From: an uncultured Coriobacteriaceae bacterium
GTDB lineage: Bacteria; Actinomycetota; Coriobacteriia; Coriobacteriales; Eggerthellaceae
Length of the DNA: 55,461 bases
Assembly (NCBI GenBank): GCA_900539675.1
Contig: UQDJ01000005.1
Location: forward strand, 1-55,461
Direction: 5' to 3'
Below, piece by piece: positions 46,991 to 53,898 of the stretch. Made by a program: the position numbers and the translations under genes. Under the pieces are notes generated by a model that worked only from the letters and a program-made list of their open reading frames with translations, had not been told where the DNA came from and searched no databases. How positions within the stretch are numbered: position 1 is the stretch's first letter; the number at the start of each line of letters is the position of its first letter.

Positions 46991-48268
46991 ATGTCTTTAA
47001 TAGTTTCGAAATTCGGAGGCACATCGGTTGCTTCCCCTGAACGCATTAAAAACGTTGCAAAGCGTCTGATTAAGATGAAGCAGCAGGGCAATGATGTGGT
47101 GGCTGTTGTTTCTGCTATGGGTAAGACCACTGACGAATTGGTGGGCTTAGCTGCGGCATTGAACAGTCATCCTTCAAAGCGCGAAATGGATATGCTGCTC
47201 TCTACGGGCGAACAGGTGAGTATGGCGCTCTTAGCTATGGCTATTCAGGCGTTGGGCTACAGTGCGGTAAGCTTCACCGGGTGGCAGGCGGGCATCACCA
47301 CCGACTCCATGTATTCGAGCGCAAAGATTGAAGATATCAAGACCGATCGCATTCGTGCAGCTCTTGATACGGGCGCTATTGTGGTAGTAGCAGGGTTTCA
47401 AGGCATTACCAACACGGGCGATATTACGACGCTTGGCCGTGGCGGATCTGATACCACGGCGGTTGCCCTTGCGTGTGGCATTGGCGCTGATGTGTGCGAG
47501 ATTTATTCGGATGTTGAAGGCATTTATACTGCTGACCCGCGCGTATGTCCCCGCGCGCGCAAGCTGGATGTCATCTCTTACGATGATATGTTGGAGCTTT
47601 CGAGCGGCGGCGCAGGCGTATTGCAATCTCGCGCGGTTGAATTTGCTCGCAAGTATCATGTGGTTATTCATTCTCGTTCTGCCTTCTCCGATGCAGAAGG
47701 CACGCTTATCAAGGAGGTTGTTCCTTCCATGGAGCAGGCAGTTATTACCGGTATCGCTCATGACACATCTGAAGTTAAGATCACGTTGCGTGGTTTGCCT
47801 GATGAAGTGGGCATGGCAGCTCACGTGTTCTCCGTTTTGGCTGGCAGCAACGTTTCGGTTGATATGATCATTCAGAACATCACCAACGATGGCAAGGCGA
47901 ATATTTCCTTTACATTCCCGGGCTCTCAGGAAGAGCAGGCACACGAAGCAGCTGATCGCATTGCCAAGGAAAAGGGCGCAACGGTGCTTATGGATGGCAA
48001 TATTGCTAAAGTTTCGCTGGTGGGCACCGGTATGAAGTCCAGTCCCGGCGTTGCAGCTAAGGCATTTGGCGCCCTGGCGGATAACCACATCAACATTTTG
48101 GCAATTTCTACGAGCCCGATTCGTATTTCTGTTGTGGTGGAACAGAGCCAGGTTCAGGCTGCGGTACGCTGTCTGCATACCGCATTTGGCTTGGATTCCG
48201 ATAGCATCTTTGAGGAAACTCAGCTTTCCGCTGAAGAGATTGCCGCAAAGATGGCAAAGGGCCGCTAA
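46991..48268 (+). CDS. lysC: Aspartate kinase
   Basis: 425 residues. It phosphorylates aspartate, the first step to lysine, threonine, methionine and diaminopimelate. VSKFGGTSVASPERI is the catalytic KFGGTS motif, followed by VVVSAMGKTTDELV, STGEQVSMALLAM and GRGGSDTTAVALA. Two ACT domains follow from about residue 260 (HDTSEVKITLRGLPDEVGMAAHVFSVLAGSNVSVDMI and VGTGMKSSPGVAAKAFGAL), expected to sense lysine and/or threonine. The start is ATG 46991, which gives the family N-terminus; GTG 46976 adds five residues. An internal start may produce a separate regulatory subunit (see 47711-47731). The asd gene for the next step lies at 50308 on the same strand. Confidence 0.96.
   Translation: MSLIVSKFGGTSVASPERIKNVAKRLIKMKQQGNDVVAVVSAMGKTTDELVGLAAALNSHPSKREMDMLLSTGEQVSMALLAMAIQALGYSAVSFTGWQAGITTDSMYSSAKIEDIKTDRIRAALDTGAIVVVAGFQGITNTGDITTLGRGGSDTTAVALACGIGADVCEIYSDVEGIYTADPRVCPRARKLDVISYDDMLELSSGGAGVLQSRAVEFARKYHVVIHSRSAFSDAEGTLIKEVVPSMEQAVITGIAHDTSEVKITLRGLPDEVGMAAHVFSVLAGSNVSVDMIIQNITNDGKANISFTFPGSQEEQAHEAADRIAKEKGATVLMDGNIAKVSLVGTGMKSSPGVAAKAFGALADNHINILAISTSPIRISVVVEQSQVQAAVRCLHTAFGLDSDSIFEETQLSAEEIAAKMAKGR
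47711..47731 (+). promoter_or_regulatory. Possible internal ribosome-binding site for aspartokinase beta subunit
   Basis: AAGGAGG (47711-47717) lies 11 nt before an in-frame ATG (47729) within lysC. Translation from it would give a 179-residue protein comprising just the two ACT domains, beginning MEQAVITGIAHDTSEVKI. In Bacillus subtilis and Corynebacterium, aspartokinase II/III-type genes use such an internal start to make the beta subunit. The spacing is longer than ideal and the same bases also encode K-E-V, so chance is possible. Confidence 0.45.
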
Positions 48269-48319
48269 ATTCTAAACACTAAGCTGCGCACTGAGCTTCA
48301 TAAGAATTAAGTACTTTGC

Positions 48320-48380
48320 AGTGGCGCTAAACGTTTCTGGCATGAAGCGTTTAGTGCCACTGGGCGTTTAGGCACTAAAC
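48320..48380. terminator. Alternative hairpins between convergent lysC and the TrpC-TrpF-like gene
   Basis: Segment A AGTGGCGCTAAACG (48320-48333) pairs with segment B CGTTTAGTGCCACT (48348-48361) through 14 bp with one wobble or mismatch. Segment B also contains GTTTAGTGCC (48349-48358), which pairs perfectly with segment C GGCACTAAAC (48371-48380). A:B and B:C are mutually exclusive. There is no clear T tract. Most likely a bidirectional transcription stop for the convergent genes. Confidence 0.5.
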
Positions 48381-48404
48381 ACGTGAGATGCTAAGCGCGC
48401 GTGA

Positions 48405-50111
48405 CTAGCGTGTGGCCGTTTGACGAATGGCATGAGCCAGGTTTTCAAGAGTGGTGTAATCGCTGTCACCTTCGCGCAGATTGTGTACGTCAGCGCAGAG
48501 TGCCCAAGGGTGTATGACACGCGCTGCCTTGATGAGTGTTTCTGTTTTAGCGTCTTCCAGAGAAAGCAGATAGGGTCTGTTGATCTGTTTTAGGCTGTTC
48601 CAGTCAAAGGAAGCAGACATCAGCTTGTCAAAATGGAGCATCACGATATTGGCACTGGATGATTGGGCTAATTCGATGTCGCTTGCCGAATTGATGGTAA
48701 AGGTTTGAATGATGGGCGCTTCGGTAAGCGAGCGCAGCTTTACCAAATAGGCCTCGCTGATGCGGTGTTTTTCAGTCTCCTCAGTAAGGCGACGTTCCGT
48801 TTCGGCATCGCAGTGCTTTCCGTTGACATGATTGGCGCCGGCATGTTTGGCGGTGTTTTCTGCCAGGTCTTTATAAGCTACATCACCTGAAATCTGAATA
48901 GCATCGATGATGCCTTCATTGGCAAGCGCCGCTACCAGCTCTTCTGGGGTATTGCTGAAAACGCCTATCGCAAATGCCGCTTCATCCAGACGTGATACCA
49001 AAGCAGTAAGGGTACTGGCAGATACGCTGTTGGGGTTTTCTGGCGTATCCATAACAAACGTGCACAGTTCAGGCTTCGCTAAGTTGATAGCGGTAATATC
49101 GGTTGTATCCTTGGCGCCATACGCTACAAGGCAGCTGGGATGAGGTGCTCCGGGAATAGGATGGCGAGCCTGTACAAATAAGGCATGTAGAGCGGCACGG
49201 CGGTTGCGTGCGATAGCTGGATTGAAGCGCTCTGCATTTTCTGATGCCTCATCGGCAGCCGCTTCAGCATCATGTATCTTGACTTCCTCTGATGAGCGGA
49301 TAGCTGCTTCTTGGAATACCTGGAAGGTGAGCTTTTTATTGGCGCTGCGCACCAAGGCATCGTCCAGTAAAACGCCATCCACATGAAGCTTCGCCATCTT
49401 TTCAATATCATTGGGCGTTTCTATGCCCCCTGCGGCTATCACGAGCATGTGTTCGGGAATGTGTTTGCGCAGACGGATGGTATGCCACAAATCGCTATCA
49501 AACGTTTGGTAGTTGCGATTATTGATAGCAACAATGCGCGCACCGGAATAGACAGCACGTTCCACATCGTGTTCATTTTCCACTTCAACAACGGCTGACA
49601 TACCTAAATCGTGCGAAAGAGCAATATAGGTAGCCAGATCGGTGTCGTTTAAGACTTGACACATGAGCAACACTGCCGATGCTCCAAGTACTTTGGATTC
49701 GTATATCATGCGCAAGTCAATAATGACGTCTTTGCGAATTACAGGAATCGAAACTGTCTGTGCAATTTCGCGCAGCTGAACATTAGAACCCATAAACCAG
49801 GTAGGCTCGGTGGGACAACTTAGGGCAGCAGCGCCGGCATTGGCATAGTCGCTAGCGATGGTGGTGTAGGGAAAGGTGCTTGAAGCATCTTCGTGCGAAA
49901 GTGTGGCATGAGCCACTTCGCAAATGAGAGAGAGCCTATCTTCGTGAAGTGCCTTTTCGAGAGGAAAAGTAAGGCCACGAAAGTTCATATCTTCCTGCAC
50001 CTTAGCGCGGGCAAGCTCCTGCATGGTGGTATCGGAAACTACGCTGCGTTCTTCAGCAAGGCGTTCATTGGTCTTTTCGATAATGCTGTTTAATAGACTT
50101 GATGAGTTCAT
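48405..50111 (-). CDS. TrpC-TrpF-like fusion with degenerate active sites
   Basis: 568 residues. Residues about 1-270 follow indole-3-glycerol-phosphate synthase: PTEPTWFMGSNVQLREIAQ, IPVIRKDVIIDLRMIYESK and VAINNRNYQTFDSDL are clear. However, the usual E-x-K-R-x-S-P-S has become EVAHATLS (Lys replaced by A67), and the usual SESGI has become AAGGI. Residues about 325-568 follow phosphoribosylanthranilate isomerase (DAIQISGD; ASFDWNSLKQINRPYLL), but the K-I-C-G start is VAYGA (no catalytic Cys) and the phosphate-binding A-G-G-L is SLED. The reading frame is fully open, so it is a maintained protein, perhaps not a tryptophan enzyme. No other trp gene is near. Start: ATG 50111 with AGGAGA at 7 nt; TTG 50114 is less likely. 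Confidence 0.8.
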   Translation of the reverse strand: MNSSSLLNSIIEKTNERLAEERSVVSDTTMQELARAKVQEDMNFRGLTFPLEKALHEDRLSLICEVAHATLSHEDASSTFPYTTIASDYANAGAAALSCPTEPTWFMGSNVQLREIAQTVSIPVIRKDVIIDLRMIYESKVLGASAVLLMCQVLNDTDLATYIALSHDLGMSAVVEVENEHDVERAVYSGARIVAINNRNYQTFDSDLWHTIRLRKHIPEHMLVIAAGGIETPNDIEKMAKLHVDGVLLDDALVRSANKKLTFQVFQEAAIRSSEEVKIHDAEAAADEASENAERFNPAIARNRRAALHALFVQARHPIPGAPHPSCLVAYGAKDTTDITAINLAKPELCTFVMDTPENPNSVSASTLTALVSRLDEAAFAIGVFSNTPEELVAALANEGIIDAIQISGDVAYKDLAENTAKHAGANHVNGKHCDAETERRLTEETEKHRISEAYLVKLRSLTEAPIIQTFTINSASDIELAQSSSANIVMLHFDKLMSASFDWNSLKQINRPYLLSLEDAKTETLIKAARVIHPWALCADVHNLREGDSDYTTLENLAHAIRQTATR

Positions 50112-50307
50112 CAATCGATCTCCTGATGTTTTGTTCGCCTTTACGATAATAAAAGGTTCTTAGTGGTCTGTGGTATTTGTTAAAGGATAGTTACAAAGCC
50201 TGGCATTTCCCGTCATATTGCCGCCGAATAGGGGGCTTTTTACAGCTAAGTCATCCGAACGTAGTATTATGACTAGCAACTTATCCCCTAAACAAAGGAG
50301 CAAATCG

Positions 50308-51348
50308 ATGCCTTGGACGAAGGAAATGCCTGCTCATCCAGTGGTTGCTGTTGCTGGTGCTACGGGTGCTGTGGGACACGAATTTCTTGAAGTACTTCAT
50401 GATCTGGATTTCCCTGCAAGTGAGGTGCGTGCGCTTGCTTCAAAGCGCTCGGCTGGCAAGAAGCTTCCATTTAAGGGGTGCGGTCAGGTTCCAGCAGGGG
50501 AATTGACCGTTGAAGAGATGACCGCTGATTCTTTTAAGGGCGTAGATATTGCTCTGTTCAGTGCAGGCGCAAGCGTCTCTAAAGAAATGCGTCAAGCGGT
50601 GATAGATGCCGGCGCCGTTATGATTGATAATTCCAGCGCTTTTCGCATGGACGACGATGTGCCGCTCGTGGTGCCTGAAGTGAATCCAAAGGATATTGCA
50701 TGGCATTCGGGCGTCATTGCCAATCCCAATTGCTCCACCATTCAAATGGTTGTTGCCTTAAAGCCTCTCTATGATATTTCGCCTATTAAGCGTGTGGTGG
50801 TTTCTACGTATCAGGCGGCATCGGGTGCAGGTGCAAAGGCTATGGATGAGCTCTATTCGCAAACGCAGCAGTTTTTGAATGGCGAAGAGCTGACCGTTGA
50901 AGCCTTTAGCGATCAGATTGCATTCAACTGCATTCCTCACATCGATATATTCTTAGATGATGCTTCCACGAAGGAAGAGTGGAAGATGGTTGTAGAAACC
51001 AAAAAGATTATGGGTGATGATGGCATTCAGGTAGCAGCTACCTGCGTTCGCGTTCCGGTACTGCGCTGCCATGGCGAAGCTATCAACGTGGAATTTGAAG
51101 ACGAGGTTACCCCACAACAGGCTCGTGCTGCTTTTGAGGCAGCTCCGGGTGTGACGGTTATGGATGATATTGCCAATAACGTCTATCCGATGCCGGGATT
51201 GCTGGCAGGTACTGATGGCGCTTATGTGGGTCGTATTCGCAAGGATCTTTCCGTTCCTCATGGGTTGGCTTTTTGGGATGTAGCTGATCAGATTCGCAAG
51301 GGTGCCGCCCTGAATGCGGTGCAGATTGCACAACTGCTTTTGCCGTAG
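50308..51348 (+). CDS. asd: Aspartate-semialdehyde dehydrogenase
   Basis: 346 residues. It reduces aspartyl phosphate to the semialdehyde for lysine, threonine, methionine and diaminopimelate synthesis. NADP-binding VAVAGATGAVGHEFLEVL, catalytic NPNCSTIQM (C142), VSTYQAASGAGAKAMDEL, RVPVLRCHGEAINVEFE (catalytic His) and the C-terminal LAFWDVADQIRKGAALNAVQI are in place. ATG 50308 has AAAGGAGC 6 nt upstream; the open frame extends upstream to 50218, but those residues match no family part. It is separated from lysC by the minus-strand TrpC-TrpF-like gene. Confidence 0.96.
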   Translation: MPWTKEMPAHPVVAVAGATGAVGHEFLEVLHDLDFPASEVRALASKRSAGKKLPFKGCGQVPAGELTVEEMTADSFKGVDIALFSAGASVSKEMRQAVIDAGAVMIDNSSAFRMDDDVPLVVPEVNPKDIAWHSGVIANPNCSTIQMVVALKPLYDISPIKRVVVSTYQAASGAGAKAMDELYSQTQQFLNGEELTVEAFSDQIAFNCIPHIDIFLDDASTKEEWKMVVETKKIMGDDGIQVAATCVRVPVLRCHGEAINVEFEDEVTPQQARAAFEAAPGVTVMDDIANNVYPMPGLLAGTDGAYVGRIRKDLSVPHGLAFWDVADQIRKGAALNAVQIAQLLLP

Positions 51349-51370
51349 AAGATATGCTGTGTGCGCAAAC

Positions 51371-51474
51371 AGATCTTGCTGTAATGGAGTAACCGTTTGC
51401 GCTCTTGCTGCAAGAAAGCAACCGTTTGTGCCAATTGCTCTTGCTGCAAGAAAGCAACCGTTTGCGCAAACGGT
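51371..51474. repeat. Tandem repeats ending in a palindrome downstream of asd
   Basis: A 28-bp unit beginning GCTCTTGCTGCAAGAAAGC and ending CCGTTTG occurs at 51401-51428 and 51437-51464 (period 36), with a degenerate copy at 51371-51400. The last copy flows into the perfect 20-bp palindrome AACCGTTTGCGCAAACGGTT (51455-51474), followed by CTTTG. The palindrome may act as a terminator for asd or for the convergent minus-strand gene. Confidence 0.75.
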
Positions 51475-51536
51475 TCTTTGTATGCGCACAATATCTGCTT
51501 ACTCAAAGAGTCTAAATAGCGAGGGTTGTTTGAGAC

Positions 51537-52766
51537 TTACTGGTCTTTGCTATGGCGACGTGCCCAAAACGTATCGTTGTAGGCGAGAGGGGCAACTTTT
51601 ATCATGCCGCAGTAGAAGTCAGCATCTTCTGCTGCAAAGCCCGTTTTGTAGGTCAGCATAGTGATGGTTGCATCTGCTTGGATACAGGGTTGTGCCGGTG
51701 TACCGTGTTGAGCTGAAAAGCCGCTCGGTACATCGGCGGCAATAACATAAGCACCATGTTCTTTTGCGCCGTTGATGGTTTTGATCCAAGTTGCGAAGGG
51801 TTCGCGTACCGTTTCGTCAGAAAACCCAGTTCCTAACAGCGCATCAATGAGCACTTGAGCTTTGCTGGTCGCTACGGCAAGCTCGGCATCAGTGGGGTTT
51901 TCAAGAATACGCACATTGGGGTTACGGGTAAGATCATCTTCCAATTCGCAGGCAGTGGTACGAGCTGGTTCCGCTTTTATGGTGTGAGGGGCACCGGTGC
52001 AAATGATATCTACCTGCCATCCTGCTTGCGCTAAATAATCAGCCGCCACCCATCCGTCTCCTCCATTGTTGCCATGACCGCAGAAAATGGCAGCGCGATA
52101 CGGATCGTCTTTGTGAGGCGTTGGAGCATACAATGCGGCGAGTTGGGTGGCGTAGTATCCCAAAAACCGTCCTGCTCGGTGCATTAACGTGTGCAGCGAA
52201 GTGCCACTTTGTGCGATAGCTTGTTCTAAATCCACTACTTCATTCACATCGAGCATGGGATACGGGGTGGTATCTTGGTAGGGGCTTAAGGCCTTGCTGT
52301 AAATATCCCAAAGCTCATCAAACGACATACGGGCGTTGGCTGGGCTTGGGCTTGGAAGCGCAGTACAAGGGATGCCATTTGCAGGCTTACAGAGCCGACG
52401 GTAGAGCTGAGTTGCTTTTGTGCCGGTAGTGAAAATGGCTTCAATGGCGGCAGTATTGAGTATTTCGCTCAAATCATTCGGACGAACGTCGGTAATGCTG
52501 GCATCGCTGGCACCTTCTATCGTGCATTCGGCAACAACATCCCAGAGTGCTATGCCATTACGTAAAAGAAAATCGTTTTTTTCTTCGACAGTTTCAGGGG
52601 CTGGTTCGTCATAGACGAAAGCCATAATGCGCCAAAAGCGGTTTTGGGGGTTACCGTAAAAGAACCCTTCTTCACGCGATTTGGGAGAAGGAAAACTGCC
52701 CAAAATAAGAATGCGAGAATACTGATTATAGACTGGCTGGATAGGATGAACGATGTGCTTACTCAT
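51537..52766 (-). CDS. Fusion of DNA-deoxyinosine/uracil glycosylase and NAD(P)H-hydrate epimerase domains
   Basis: 409 residues. Residues 1-160 match the hypoxanthine/uracil-DNA glycosylase family: SRILILGSFPSPKSREEGF and FYGNPQNRFWRIMA, with NGIALWDVV following. Residues about 170-405 are a YjeF N-terminal (NnrE) domain: AAIFCGHGNNGGDGWVAADYL (the phosphate-binding loop), LIDALLGTGFSDETVREPF and AADVPSGFSAQHGT. The first domain would excise deaminated purines or uracil from DNA; the second epimerises damaged NAD(P)H hydrate. The partner dehydratase domain usually fused to NnrE is absent. Ribosome-binding site GAGGGAG 6 nt before the ATG. No stop or ribosome-binding site is seen between the domains, so this is a true fusion. 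Confidence 0.85.
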   Translation of the reverse strand: MSKHIVHPIQPVYNQYSRILILGSFPSPKSREEGFFYGNPQNRFWRIMAFVYDEPAPETVEEKNDFLLRNGIALWDVVAECTIEGASDASITDVRPNDLSEILNTAAIEAIFTTGTKATQLYRRLCKPANGIPCTALPSPSPANARMSFDELWDIYSKALSPYQDTTPYPMLDVNEVVDLEQAIAQSGTSLHTLMHRAGRFLGYYATQLAALYAPTPHKDDPYRAAIFCGHGNNGGDGWVAADYLAQAGWQVDIICTGAPHTIKAEPARTTACELEDDLTRNPNVRILENPTDAELAVATSKAQVLIDALLGTGFSDETVREPFATWIKTINGAKEHGAYVIAADVPSGFSAQHGTPAQPCIQADATITMLTYKTGFAAEDADFYCGMIKVAPLAYNDTFWARRHSKDQ

Positions 52767-52923
52767 ATGGTGCTCCCTCAGCGATTAGCGAAATTTGGCT
52801 GTTCTTTCACTTCTATAGTAACCATGTGATGTGGCATTAAGGTGTGGCTTATCCGTAAGATGATAAAAGTGCTTAAGGTATAACCATAGTGCTTTTGATG
52901 AATTGAAAGTGAAAACTACACTC

Positions 52924-53742
52924 ATGGATCTGTATGAAGCAATGCTCAAACGTCATACGGTACGCAAGTTTTCAGATAAGCAGTTATCATTCGATGTGGT
53001 GCAGGCACTGCTTGATCGTATGAATCTTGATAATGCACGCTATGGGGTAAATATGTTGCTTCGCGTCGATGATGCTGCAGCATTCGGTGCAATATCCAAG
53101 CTCTTTTTGGCAAAGAACGTGCAGAACTATCTCATTCTTGGTGTGCGTCCAGACGCTCCCGTTCCTACCAAGGAAAGGTTTTGGGAGGAAACTAAGCATG
53201 CACAAGAACAACTGAATGCTGATACTCGCGCAGCTCATCATGGTTATGTGCAGGGTGCGGCGGCTATTCCTGGTGCCGACAATACAACGGTACCACCGCT
53301 CACAACCAGCTCGGATGGCAGAGAACGTTTGGGGTACGCGGGTGCAGACATGATGCTGTTTGCTCAAACCTTAGGGCTCAATTCCTGGTGGGTAGGTGCC
53401 ACCTATAATCGTAAAGCAGTTGCTCAGCAGGCTTGCGATAGGCAGATCGTAGGAGTGATTGCCTTAGGCTATGGCATTACTGAAGGAGAGCCCCATAAAA
53501 GTAAAGCTCCCGAAGAAATAAGTTCGTATGATGCTATTGAATCGCCTGCGTGGTTTAGACATGGCGTAGAAACGGCCTTGCTTGCTCCAACGGCATTGAA
53601 TAAACAGGCTTTTACCATTACCGGCAGAGAGAATAAAGTGTTGATCACCTATGCTCCGGGTACGTATGCCAGTGAGGATTTAGGATTGGTTAAATTCCAC
53701 TTTGCCGCAGGGGCGGGTCCTCATCATTTTGAATGGGCTTAG
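52924..53742 (+). CDS. Nitroreductase-family flavoprotein
   Basis: 272 residues. LYEAMLKRHTVRKFSDKQLS is the FMN-phosphate-binding N-terminus of nitroreductases; GYAGADMMLFAQTLGLNSWWVGATYNRKAV and GVIALGYGITEGEPHKSKAP are the middle and C-terminal family parts. The order resembles the TM1586-type nitroreductase group in which two half-domains are fused (second half from about residue 205, WFRHGVETALLAPTALNKQAF). The physiological substrate is unknown. ATG 52924 is used; its ribosome-binding site is weak, and an in-frame GTG lies at 52903. Downstream is a strong hairpin. Confidence 0.82.
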   Translation: MDLYEAMLKRHTVRKFSDKQLSFDVVQALLDRMNLDNARYGVNMLLRVDDAAAFGAISKLFLAKNVQNYLILGVRPDAPVPTKERFWEETKHAQEQLNADTRAAHHGYVQGAAAIPGADNTTVPPLTTSSDGRERLGYAGADMMLFAQTLGLNSWWVGATYNRKAVAQQACDRQIVGVIALGYGITEGEPHKSKAPEEISSYDAIESPAWFRHGVETALLAPTALNKQAFTITGRENKVLITYAPGTYASEDLGLVKFHFAAGAGPHHFEWA

Positions 53743-53797
53743 ATAGGTTTAGTTGATTATATGAGTCGATAGACTCTCTGGTTATAAGGCGAAGCAG

Positions 53798-53833
53798 TAC
53801 GCCCCGTTGAACGTATAGGTTCAACGGGGCGTA
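53798..53833 (+). terminator. Perfect 15-bp hairpin after the nitroreductase gene
   Basis: TACGCCCCGTTGAAC (53798-53812) and GTTCAACGGGGCGTA (53819-53833) flank a 6-nt loop. There is no long T tract (TCCTTG follows), but stem strength and position between convergent genes favour transcription termination. Confidence 0.75.
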
Positions 53834-53860
53834 TCCTTGAGCTGTGTCTAGTTTTACGGC

Positions 53861-53887
53861 CTGCCTGTAAAAAGATTTTACAGGCAG
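53861..53887 (-). terminator. Terminator of the ppk gene
   Basis: CTGCCTGTAAAA (53861-53872) pairs perfectly with TTTTACAGGCAG (53876-53887), loop AGA. Read on the minus strand it follows the ppk stop by about 12 bp and carries a T run within the stem (AATCTTTTTACAGG). One arm repeats the last codons of ppk (see finding). Confidence 0.75.
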
Positions 53888-53898
53888 CCTAACAAGAT

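Noticed and set aside
51158..51506. Minus-strand ORFs with repeated LLSCSKS-like peptides
   Set aside because: The peptide repeats are only the translation of the intergenic DNA repeat, and they run antisense into asd.
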